Of a DNA stretch of 64,000 nt, positions 20,999 through 31,739 are shown piece after piece. Position 1 is the stretch's first letter. Each line of letters opens with the position of its first letter. Below the pieces are notes generated by a model, which saw only the letters and a program-made list of their open reading frames with translations, did no database searches and was not told the origin of the DNA. This DNA comes from Endocalyx cinctus (taxonomy: Eukaryota; Ascomycota; Sordariomycetes; Amphisphaeriales; Apiosporaceae), in assembly GCA_001600455.1 (NCBI GenBank), contig BCKC01000001.1:5420441-5484440 (forward strand). Reading direction: 5' to 3'. The position numbers and the translations under genes are program-made.

Positions 20999-22722
20999 TT
21001 ACTCTCCGCTGCCTCCTCCCGGTAGTTCATTCATCCCTACATATTGTCAGTAGTGTCCGATATATATGCTGTCCGGTCAAAACTTACATCCATCGATATC
21101 TTCCAGAGCCGTAACCGGCACGTTGCACGGGTTCTTGTCTATAGGCATCTGTGAAGGAAGTTTCGAACAATTGCGCAGATAGCACTGGCTATCCATCGCA
21201 ACTTGGAGCGAGTCATCTTGCCATCCGAAGACCTGGATACCGATCAGAAATCATGACTTTCATTTGAGACTTTATAAGTCACTTACATAGTCACCATGTT
21301 GGCCATATCCGGTTCTATATTGATATCAGTTCTCCAATCGCAGGATCTGCCGATTGCCGGTCCCATTTCTACTTACTCATCTCCTGTTGAGAGGACAAAT
21401 GGCTGGCTTCCATCTTCGGGCCACTCTTCGGGGTCGTTGAACCCGGTTGTATCCCACATAACCTATTCATGCAAATCAATATTTGACCCGACATGGATGT
21501 AGGGGAAGTAGCAATACTCACCTCTAGCATCACCTGCGGAATCTTTACCGGATGACTCTCAGGGCAGGTGCCACCCACGCTCGCGAATGAGGGTGCTCCA
21601 CCGACAGGATGCGCAACGTGGTCACGATGATTCGGGCTGTCGAGACTCTCTCCATCCCAGCATCTACGAAAGCTGTCAATTTTCTTTCTTGTTTATTCAT
21701 TCGTCGATATGCAGGATGCACATTTGTCCTCGGTGAGAAAGAAGGGGGGGCAGAGTAGTCATACAGGGGAAAGATGATGTTCGAACGTATTCCTCCTGCG
21801 CACGGCTTTGCCGGGAGATAGTCGGTGTCATTCTCCGGATCGAAGCACGGAGAATACATGCTACCGCCGAAGTTGGGCTCGGTAAAACATCGGTAACATT
21901 GTTGCATGTTCTTCCCCAGGTTCTCGGATTCGCGCCGAGTCGAGTCGCCGGTCAACATGCGGAAACCCTGAAAATCATTAGTATATTTAGCTGCCATAAA
22001 CACAATACAGCGCATATATAGGGTAAGACGCACCGGCTTGAAGGCCGTAGTTTGATTTGCTCCAGGTGAGGTATAATAGATGGTGATTCCGGCGTTATCA
22101 CCATCATTGAATTGGTTCGCAATCTGCGGGACGCGCTTGTAGGTGCCGTTCCTACCCTTGAAGTACAGGTTGGCGGTCCAGTAGTTGGACAGATCCTGAG
22201 TGAAGTGGCAGGTAGTACATGAAGCGAGTTTCGAAACATCTTCCACCGGCATCGTGGCATTGAATGCGTTCTGTGACGGTCAGCGTCATAAGTAAGTTCA
22301 TATCACCTGGCGAAGAAGGATTTATTCAGATGAGGTTAGGTTGGGTGCTTACTCCTCCGACCACCTGGTGCATGTGTACCGAAGGGTTCATCTCCGGATT
22401 CACGAGTCTAGTTGTTCAAACTTTGTCAGTTTCTCTCTTTCTTTCGACTTTCAGATAACTCTTGGGCTGACGTACGGGTCGAGGCGTTCGATGACGACCT
22501 AGAGAATACATCCAAAGAATTAGCGTTAAATTTCATTCAAATCAATATCTAATTATGATCAAATACCTGAGAGCAACCGAATCGCAGCATAGATCCCGGG
22601 CCTCCAGGAGCCCCGCCCATCATCATTGGCGCATCTAAATCGCTTCCATTATAACTGCCAGCTGCCTGGGAGCACACGCTGCCCATAAGAATGGAGACAG
22701 GTAAGAGACGGCGCAAAACCAT
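20999..22722 (-). CDS. Secreted DUF1996 protein, ten exons
   Basis: Ten exons on the minus strand: 22722-22567, 22498-22476, 22407-22353, 22270-22034, 21967-21765, 21663-21522, 21462-21377, 21314-21287, 21232-21088 and 21036-20999. The sum is 1113 nt, 370 residues. Every junction keeps phase and restores family motifs: SVHMHQVVGGNAFNATM, CTTCHFTQDLSNYW, IIFPLCWDGESLDSPNHRDH, and TGYGQHGDYVFGWQDDSLQ near the end. Residues 1-22 (MVLRRLLPVSILMGSVCSQA) form a signal peptide, so the protein is secreted or wall-associated. Many cysteines fit an extracellular protein. DUF1996 has no settled enzymatic role; some members carry an added WSC domain, which is absent here. The introns are 49 to 86 nt, many for a fungal gene of this size. 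Confidence 0.9.
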
Positions 22723-24448
22723 GATGAAAGTTATCAGGCAGTTCAATACCTAAGTTAACCAAGTTGAGTATGAGTATCGATTTTGGTTTGGGTTCTTCTA
22801 GAGAGAGTATAAATATTAAAACGCCGCACGATTATGATTATGATATAGAATACAAATCTCGCCCACTCACCCTCCACTCCGGAAGAAGATCAACTCAACC
22901 CATCATCGTCATCTATTTCGCCCAGAAAAGAAAAGACAAATTATGTATTTCACAACACTCAAAGATAACGACTCCCGATCAATCAAAAATAAAAAGTCAA
23001 TTAGCCGTTATCGTATCGTTTTCCCGGTTATTTTACCGGATTTTATTTTACGCGCCGCCCACACCTACAAACCTCCCTTCTTAATGTGCCACCGCATCAA
23101 TCTTAGAACTCGCTACGGGCCGCTCTTTTATGTAGTGGTTATGAAAAAATGAATATGAATATGAGAAATATGCAGTTTTGAAGAGTTATTGCTATGAACT
23201 CTGTCTTAAAGAAAACATCAAAAAAACAAACCATAGTCATTCCCAGCGCTTTGAGTGATGAGCGAGAGGAGAAATACCACTTATACATTCCTCCAATCAT
23301 TCAACAATAGAATAATAGGAGGGGTTTAACGAGGGTCCGTGGATAACATTAGTTTTAGCTCGGGATAAGCCTTATCTACTTTTATTATCTCGAAGTTGAG
23401 AATCACATAGAATGCATTAGTGAAAAGGAGCCACCGAAATGGACTTTTAAGGTGCCTAGTTATGACCCAAAAACATTTTATCGGAAACTTGTACGCATTC
23501 TACTCTATCTATTATGATTTCAAACTCATGTTCAGTGATTGGCAAACATATTTCATATATTTAGTGTAGCAGTGCTCGGGTTTAGATGGACTTTGTGGTG
23601 GGAGGCGAGCGTCTTGGAGTGGGGCTCCAGCGGGATCTGAAGCCGCCCAGTCTTGTAGTCCGCGCGAAACTTGAACTCGGGTACCGCCCAATGGGGTCCG
23701 AAGAGGAGCCGAAAATTTAAAAGCGTGTATAGTGCCGAGAGTATTAGGCGTCGTAGAAGTATCATGTTGCTCTAATTCCGCAAATTTTCATAGGAAAAGG
23801 TGAGAATAAACTTTAAGTTGTCGATGGTAAGATTTCTCAGTATGTGTGCAATAGTATAATTGTACTGTAACGGGTTCATCTTCTAGAGCTGAGCGGAAAT
23901 CGAATACATTTGATTTGAATAGAAGGGGGAAAAATTACCAATCAAACGAAAACGCCCAGAAGAACATTAGTTATACATTGATTATAAACTTGAATACTGG
24001 TTATTGAGTGAAGTCTGGGTTATTCGTTCAAAGTGATGAATATTAACAGCAACATGAAAACATGATTGCGAGTCAATGTCTGTTGAGTGGTGCGTCAAAA
24101 TCATTAGGTATGAAGTATGCATTTTCGTCATCCTTGCATTTATCAAATTTGGAAAGACCTGTTTAAGTAGGTAATGTAAAAAAAAAAACTAATAGAGGTA
24201 CTATCTGACGTTCAATGACAAGAATTCAAGGCGAACTGCATACCTAAGTACACATTCTCTTTCACCTCTTCATGGAAGAAGTCGCGAACAAGCACATAAT
24301 CATCTATTCACCTTGACTTATATAGTAAGTGGGTGTACATGTGAATAGCAGATAGCCACGATAAACGGGGAAACTGCATAGCCCTTTACACGTAGGGATG
24401 GAGCAAAATCAGTTCTCCAAGTAAGACCGATGTTAAATAACCGCTTCA
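22723..24448. other. Spacer upstream of DUF1996 gene, with a small GC-rich patch
   Basis: The proximal part is the DUF1996 promoter. A GC-richer patch at 23553-23765 has an ATG-initiated minus-strand frame of 70 codons with no recognisable family. It may be a relic. The rest is AT-rich. Confidence 0.45.
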
Positions 24449-25339
24449 TCAAAACTTCCTCTGATACCTCAAAACTTTAACGTCTTCCGGGCTTTCGACC
24501 CTCACGCGAGTACCGCGAATCTTGTGATTGTCTAAAATCTGCTCGTAGACCCCAGCGAATTCCGAAGCTCTCATGACGCCGTGCTGATCCGCATCCTCGT
24601 CGACCTCAACTCGAGTGCAGAGGTACACCTCGTTGAAGCGGACGTTAGTCTTCTCGTTCTCGCGAGACGCCGCTGTCGCCATGGTGAATAGGGGACCCTG
24701 GGTCATCCCCGGCAGCGGGAACAAGGCGGTTTCCCCCTGTGAGCCAGTACAGAGGGTCCAGGTGCTGTTCGAGTCGTTCTGCTCGAGAAGATATCCAATG
24801 GTTTCCCGATAGGCGACTTTTTTTTTATTACCAACAGATTTCCCCTGATCAGAAGAAAAGCACACAAGAAAAATAAAATGTGATATCTTGAAGAAAAGAA
24901 AACACTTACAGAAGTTAGACTCGAAGGCGGCGTTCATATTTCGGCGTAAAGTTTCGGTAGTAATCTCCTGGAGAGAAACCGAAATGTATTCACCGCCCAC
25001 TTTATCACGTTCAGAGAAGTGATAAGTATATATCCCAAGTAGGTAACCTCAATTAAGAAATCGAAGTTGAATCGGAGACTGACCACAAGAATATACGTGT
25101 TGAAAAGCGGGCAGCTTGCCGGCCCGGACTTGGTCAACGACCCCTCGCACCCCCGTTTCCGAAAGGACGTTGGCCTCGACGATAGTGATTCTATCGGACG
25201 AACCGACATGTTTGGCAATTTTAGCGGCCGAGTTCTGGTTCCGAACGACGGCGATGACGTTACGTTTCGAGTTCAGCGCGGCCTTGATGGCTGACACGCC
25301 AATATTTCCGGTAGATCCGACGACGAGAACGGTCTGCAT
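24449..25339 (-). CDS. NAD(P)-binding SDR-like oxidoreductase
   Basis: Three exons: 25339-25084, 24999-24910 and 24816-24449, total 714 nt and 237 residues. The protein starts MQTVLVVGSTGNIGVSAIKA, a classical TGxxGxG-type Rossmann loop (GSTGNIG, residues 8-14). The joins give HVYSCVGGEYISVSLQEITT and ESNFFAYRETIGYLLEQ. The segment TWTLCTGSQGETALFP holds the central strand and serine, then TMATAASRENEKTNVRFNEV contributes the helix where a Tyr-x3-Lys pair would normally lie. I do not see a clear YxxxK, so the protein may be a divergent or non-catalytic SDR in the NmrA-like style. Cytosolic, substrate unknown. Splice sites are canonical at donors (GTCAGT, GTAAGT) and acceptors (AAG). Confidence 0.82.
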
Positions 25340-26209
25340 GGTGATTGTAAATATGTATGTATATAGTTGATAACAGTAACCTCAAAGTAGGTCCATGGCT
25401 ATGGATCTCTTCTCCTTTTGAAGACAGCTCGATCTCGGTCTTTTCGGACATTCGGTTACGGTGATTATTAATAGCGGCATCATAATCCCGCAATTCTTTG
25501 AAATGTGTTTACCTATTTTTGCTTACTCGGGAAGGCTAAGTCCATACTCCAATCAAGCCTTTGCGAGGTTTTGACTAAGGGGGGATAAGAGGGGAGTTAA
25601 GCTGTTTCTTTCCCCGAGTTTACACACTCCATCTTTATTAGGTTTAAATGATTATCTAGCTAGAGGTCATCGTCTTCGGAGATTATCTTTCTTCTCTTCT
25701 ATCCGGGTATAGTTCTTTATCAGACTATGCACACAGGCCTAATACGGACAAAGAGAATTTGTGTAGGAGCTGAGATAGTTCATCCGATCAGCTGACCAAG
25801 TTTATACTAGTCCTGGTGCGCAAGCGTATCATTCATAGAATATAATGAAGATAGTAAACAAGTCTATCGAATTCATGTACACTGAAGTCAGGTCTAACCT
25901 TTGGACAGGGAATAGCATCGAACGACCTCTTCTCTGCTCTAATGGCAAGCCATCCAGCCAGATATTCCATATACTTCGTGAAAGTATTATTAGGCAGATA
26001 TTAACTCAAACTGTTTGTTCCTCCTGGGGAAAACTACTAGAAATGGCAGGCAATTGAATGCGCTATAATTAGTAGAAAGGTGCATAGGTAATTCAGAATC
26101 AAGTCACGTTGGCTTGCTAAGGGGATTGTATTCATTTATTTTCTTGCATTTCACCATACGGCGAGGCCTCTAAGAATAGCCCCAGTCGTGGTCACGTAGA
26201 ATGCTATTG
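25340..26209. other. Spacer upstream of the NAD(P)-binding SDR gene
   Basis: It contains the promoter of the gene ending at 25339. No additional supported gene. Confidence 0.5.
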
Positions 26210-26458
26210 TCAGAAGAAGAAAAAAACACTTTCTTTGACGTCGGTCTCTCGCTTTAATGTGTGCGGACAGGTCCCATTGTAGACGCCAGTATTGACAAAG
26301 AAAGCGCTACGGGTGAAGGCAACTCTCTTTGTCTGAGAAAGAGTAAGAAAAGAATCGGTATCAAAGGCGATCGTGCAAGTATAAGTTGGGCCATCCTCAT
26401 AGATTTCCAGATCCGATGACACAAATTTAGGGGGGAAAGGAATATTTTTTTTTGTCAT
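26210..26458 (-). CDS. Small hypothetical ORF, 82 residues
   Basis: An ATG-initiated minus-strand frame beginning MTKKNIPFPPKFVSSDLEIY and ending with a Phe-rich tail before TGA. The composition looks protein-like (mixed charge, CPHTLKRE near the C-terminus). No family recognised, no signal peptide, and no second exon found. It runs divergently from the Pro/Gln-rich gene at 26747. It may be a real short gene or chance. Confidence 0.28.
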   Translation of the reverse strand: MTKKNIPFPPKFVSSDLEIYEDGPTYTCTIAFDTDSFLTLSQTKRVAFTRSAFFVNTGVYNGTCPHTLKRETDVKESVFFFF

Positions 26459-26746
26459 ATACACACACTTCACTTCTTGTTCGATTCAGAATCTATCATT
26501 TACCATAACCTATAACTTTTACACACATGCGCATATATATACAAACAAGCCCAACAGAATAGTTCCGAAGGTGTAGTAAAAGTTATTTCGTTCGATTCAC
26601 TCATTAAATTTCCTGTCAGGTACAGAAAACGATATTTGTTCTTTCAAAACGTATATAAGAACACAAAATTTTCACTTACTACTTTACACCTTTCATTTTC
26701 GGAATTTTAAAACAGGAACAGAAAAGTCATATAAATTTATTTCACA

Positions 26747-27592
26747 ATGTGTTGTGGTTCAGCTGATGATTATGAGCCCCAGCCGGCTCCTTACCACGCG
26801 CAGCGGTATCCCCAGAACCCGCAGCGCAGGGCCGTCAACAGATCCAGAGAGCAGGCTGATAAGGTGCGGCGGCAACGCGAGGCGACTCAAGCAGCAAATC
26901 AGTACGGGTGGCCGTCGGAGCGTGCGGGGGCCAGGCGTCAACCACACCCACAGTCGCAGGGCCAGAATGCCCCCGGTAGCCGAGATTCGTACATGGACCC
27001 AGATCTCGCCACCGGGTTCGTCACCATGCCTGGCGCCGATTTTAGGGCAGTCTACGACCCGAACCGCCCGCGCCAACCCTCGGCGGCGGCGAGTCAACCG
27101 AATGCAGTAAGATACCCTGATCAGCACGGGGTGCGCAGACAGCCACAGATGCAGCAGCGACAGCAACATTCGCCGAAGCCGGTCGCCAATCCGCCGTATT
27201 ACCAGCAGCGAAGGGCAGGGGCCGAACACAAGCAGGTGATACAGCAGCAACCTACGCGGACGGCGCCCATGAGCACAGTGCCCTCTCACGATACTCGGAG
27301 AACGCCGCAGATGGTTCACCAGAACCAACACTTCGCGCAGCCGAGCCAGGCCGTCTTCGAATACGACAGGCCGCAATACCAGCAGTCGCTTCAAGTTCCT
27401 TCTCGACCCGCTATTCCGCGGGTTGTGCGGCCTATACGTCGGGATAGTAACGGAGTCTCCGAGTGTTCCGACGACGAGGAGGATATCAACAGCTGGAGAA
27501 GCCACTGCGTTTCCCCGGGCGTGCCTCCATCTCCCCGACAGAACCTCTATCGTCAAATAGGTATCCGTCACGGCCAGAACGGAGCCTTTTGA
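26747..27592 (+). CDS. Pro/Gln/Arg-rich protein with MCCGS N-terminus
   Basis: Single exon, 281 residues, ATG in an A-rich context (CACAATG) and ending TGA. The sequence is low complexity, rich in Pro, Gln and Arg, and likely disordered. The N-terminus MCCGSADD puts two cysteines directly after Met, a pattern suited to palmitoylation and membrane tethering (inference). A short acidic stretch CSDDEEDINSW lies near residue 245. Sequence TATATAAATTTATTTCAC lies near the start on the upstream side. A 270-codon antisense frame covers the same DNA; I favour the plus strand because of its ATG, leader and N-terminal motif. No domain recognised, so function unknown. Confidence 0.6.
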   Translation: MCCGSADDYEPQPAPYHAQRYPQNPQRRAVNRSREQADKVRRQREATQAANQYGWPSERAGARRQPHPQSQGQNAPGSRDSYMDPDLATGFVTMPGADFRAVYDPNRPRQPSAAASQPNAVRYPDQHGVRRQPQMQQRQQHSPKPVANPPYYQQRRAGAEHKQVIQQQPTRTAPMSTVPSHDTRRTPQMVHQNQHFAQPSQAVFEYDRPQYQQSLQVPSRPAIPRVVRPIRRDSNGVSECSDDEEDINSWRSHCVSPGVPPSPRQNLYRQIGIRHGQNGAF

Positions 27593-30500
27593 TCAAAGGG
27601 TGCGCACAGTCAAAATTTCAAATCTGATAGACTGTTCAAGGGTCAAAGGGTAGATGAATCCGAGAGTCAAAAATGATACCGGGCATTCGTAAGTCGAGGA
27701 GGCAGTTCTGAGAATCAGATCTCCAGAAGATAGTCTCATATCCCTCCCTGCCTGCCTTGAAGCATGCTCCTCAGGTAGGGCTCATATTCGATAAAGAGAG
27801 AGAAAGGTAAGGTTGTCATCGCCCGTCCTTGAATAAAGGTGGAAACTAATTTGAGATTAGCCGCACATAGATGGACGATTTTATGCGCTTGATCGTTAGT
27901 CGCAGGTCTTGATTCTGATCAAGTATTATTAAACACAATTAGGTTTTAGTATCTTAAGTTCATTAACATTAACATCATACATAGTCCCACCAACAATGCG
28001 GTGAATAATGAAGAAAATTCTAAAATCGCAATGAATGAAAAATGGGAGCCTGAAGCGCATAATTGAGCATCTAATCAAACGATTACGTGGTAAAATTGCT
28101 TGTTGGCTCTTTGTTTCAATTGACTCAGCTTTATTGGCGATCAAGCACGATGTGTCCCTTCGATTCGGGTCCACTTGAGCCGCATCTAACGAGATCATGA
28201 AGATTAGATGGATTATCTTCGTAACCTATTACGTCTGCTTAATAGATCTTGATGCATATTTCTTGGATTGGACTCAGGCACCCGTATTTCCTATTTGACA
28301 AGGACCTAGACGCGACGACGTTCAGGGATAAGAGGGGAGTAAGCCGAGAGGCTGCCATATTCCGAGCAATATGATTTGCCGAACCAATAGTCCTCACTAC
28401 AGACGAGTTGATAGGGCTGACGACCACTGGTCACCATCAGAAATGCATGTTGACCTTCTGAGTTAGACCTGAAAAGTCTTGACTTACCTGAATCGAACTG
28501 TAACACTTGTCCTGTCTGACAAAAAACTGTGTGAAAAAAATTGTCTCATTGGAACGATTGACCTGAGATACACACGCATAAAATAAAGGTTGACGTGTTA
28601 CGAGCAGTACGATGAGTCGAAAAGGATTCTAGTTTCGACCAACCATGTTTAATTCTGCATTCTCACAATACGAATGCATAATAACCAAACAATTTCATAC
28701 AGACCTTATGACGAGATGATTTGTGACAGGTAGTGCAGCAAATGCAACTCTTATGCAGTATGCAATATGGATGCAGGTATGAGTCAAAGCTCTCTGAATG
28801 GGGGGATGTTAGAAACAACTCTGTCCTAGTCCACCTCAATGTGCGTATCGACTAGTGTAGAATAGATCGACTGAAATTTCACCAGTACCATTGACCTATC
28901 GTTCTCCCCCTGCCTTTTCTCCGGGTGGTTGAGCCTATCTAACCCCATCATTTTTCTCTTGGTGATCGACTGACTTAGCCTTAACTGTGGAGAGAAACTC
29001 ACAAGGGGGGGGTTCCATTCGTTCCCATGCAATGGACTTTCCCCAAAAACCTTACTTTATTTCAAGCAAGGTCATAAAAGCAATCTCACCGAACTCTCGT
29101 CAATTGATTTTACTTATGTTTCTTATTTACAAACTATCTACATTCGTAGTCCGGACTCGAAAAACATCTACTATCCCGTAGGAAATAAAACCTAAATGGA
29201 AAGAAACGTGGGTGGAATTTTAGCGAGTGCGAAGTAGGACTAGTGACTGGAGAAGACGTTTTGAGCTATGCTAATTTATGGATGTACACATCCTGCACAG
29301 TGATGTTGTTGGTTGGCGTGGCTTAGCCAAGAAAGCAAGCAAACAAACAAACAAGTAAACCAGAGTGTTGAATTATTGCATACATACGGCGGCGATGTGA
29401 GTCGACACCGGTAGATCTGAGTGTAGCAGAGCAATCAAGTAGGGGGTAGTGGAGACATCCACTGTAAATTTGAGGGGTGGGTTGTGTTCTGGTGTTTCTC
29501 ATTGTTCATCCCATTGTGGATTGCGGCTGAGCGAAAGTTTTTATGAACATCGTGGATCTGCCACAACACAGTAAATATGCAATACAACATAGGACATTGA
29601 TCACACTTCCCATTGTCCTCGTACTACGCTACCAATCATAAGTTACGTTTAAGCGGGCCAACGCTTAAAGTACGAAGGAGACCGCCGCCAGATCGTACAA
29701 CTCAGTCCGACATTTGGGATCTATGGTTCGAGGGATTCCTGCTTTTATCCACAGTCAGACCAAACATGTTCGATTTTCATAATTAGAGGGTCTGCGCTCT
29801 AAATTTAAGTTATGAAATTAATAATTTAGTATAAGTTTGAAGGGGTGTCCAAATTATTATCCCGTTTCTCTACGGATAACCATGATAGTGAAATAACTGT
29901 AGGAAAAGTCGGAACTCGGACTAAATTAAATGCTCCGGACCGTTCCTACTGTAACTCCGAGCATTGTTTATTTTGAATATTGAAACATAGAAATGCGGTG
30001 ATAATAAATATATATGGATATATTAGCTCTATTGGACCTTGGAGACGACAATATATCACTCTTCCTTACAGAGATTTAAATATATGTAAATTTTAACAGA
30101 GTGTTCTTGACGACAAAGGTGGTAGATTTTATGGTCTGTTTGATAAGCAACTCCGTTGTACTTCTGAATATTCCTCCGTTATCCTCGCCACAATATTATG
30201 GAGCATAATTGATTATTAATAGTGTATGGATGTAAATAAAGTAAATAAGTAGTCCGAGGCTTAGCGTATACCCTGATCTTATTTCTTATTTTGGAAACCG
30301 TGGGACACTGGGTCATTATACAGTAGTACTTGTATTTGGATATGGATACAAACGATCTATTAAAACATATTGGTAATCTAAACAATTCCGTCGTTTCATG
30401 ATTTTCCTTACGTCGGGTTATATGATTTTCTTTTGTTTGATTTTTCATTAAAATTTACATAGTAGTTGTCGGATCCTATTATCGTGACTACCTACACTTG

Positions 30501-30866
30501 TTAAATATTTATTTTTTTTTCCCCCAAGATTTTATGAAGTGGTTTATTGGTCTCAGCGTAGTGTATACAGATCCTTCTATATGTATGATATACCTATAAT
30601 AGACCGGTAGACCTATGATTTACTGGTATTATCGACTTATTTCTTAACTAAATAGGTTTAGTCTACGGCACAGAATGGGCGCAGTGATGTAGGTTAATGA
30701 ATTAAACTCGTTAGAACGGTCTTAAACGATAGCGTTAGTAGTACTATTGCTCAGTAAAGCGCTATATTTTGAATCCTAAGACTACTTTATACACTATCAT
30801 TCTCTATCTCAATCCATCTACTTCATTGACTTCATTTTCGCAGGGATTATTACAGCTCGACCCACA
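27593..30866. other. Gene-free AT-rich spacer
   Basis: About 3.3 kb with no reading frame of coding character. Several minus-strand frames of 60-90 codons occur (27929-29032) but lack recognisable motifs and supporting splice signals. It separates the left accessory part from the conserved block. Confidence 0.55.
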
Positions 30867-31739
30867 ATGAAGGCTGCTGCCTAAAGCTCGATCCATTTCC
30901 AACGTTCATCTATTACATTACAAACCTTGACTTCAAGTCATCTTCACCCGTTCTCTCCCTTCGCGCACCCTTTTTATTTTATTTTTCTTCTTTAGAACCT
31001 GTCGACTTTCGTCTCACCCAATTTTTATTCCTTTTATTCACTTGATTTGAACCCGCTATCTCTCAGGCTACAGTATTTCGTTCTTAATTCAGTCTGTCCC
31101 CCATCGTTAGATTTACAGACCGAATAAGCCGTTTCAAACCCACCCCCCTCCAAAATCCACCCAATTCTTCTTTCTTCCACCTCTTCCTATATCAATCACC
31201 CGCGCCTGCATCCTTCCGTCCCCTACACCTTTTTACATTCAATCCTTTTAATCTTTCGGGGTATGGTTTGTTTTTAAGTATTTGATATATCTGTCCTCGT
31301 CTTGGTCTCGAGTCGAGTCATTCCCGTCACTGTTCTCGAAATATCTTCGGAGGTCGAGTCATCAAGCCATTCCCATTACTTCCGATCCACCATCACGAAG
31401 TAACTCGGCTGGCTTGTTACTAAAGTAAGAATAACTTGCAATATATTTATTTCTCTTATCCCTTTTCATTCTATCATTTCATTCCTCACTCATCCATTGG
31501 CCAATACCCTCTGGATTGTGTCGATGTTTCTTGATCTGGTCAATGCCTGAGGCCATCCTCTTCGGCGTAGATATATATATCAGGAACTGTGACTCACACG
31601 CCCGCGCCTAGTCTAACTTTGTGGTGTGCCACTTTGCTAACTGTTATCACCCTTCAACACTGTAGTCGTCACTTGCCGTTTTGCTTATAACAATCTGCGT
31701 ATCACCCCGCCATATCCAGCTAAACCCACGGCGCTCAAC
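30867..31739 (+). promoter_or_regulatory. Long pyrimidine-rich leader/promoter with several uORFs before the C2H2 gene
   Basis: The region before the C2H2 start is rich in C/T. It carries short upstream ORFs: 30867-30884 (MKAAA), 31263-31277 (MVCF), 31524-31550 (MFLDLVNA), and an overlapping 31543-31611 frame of 22 residues. If transcription starts near 30850, these would throttle translation, as in many fungal regulators. The transcription start itself is not visible. Confidence 0.45.
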
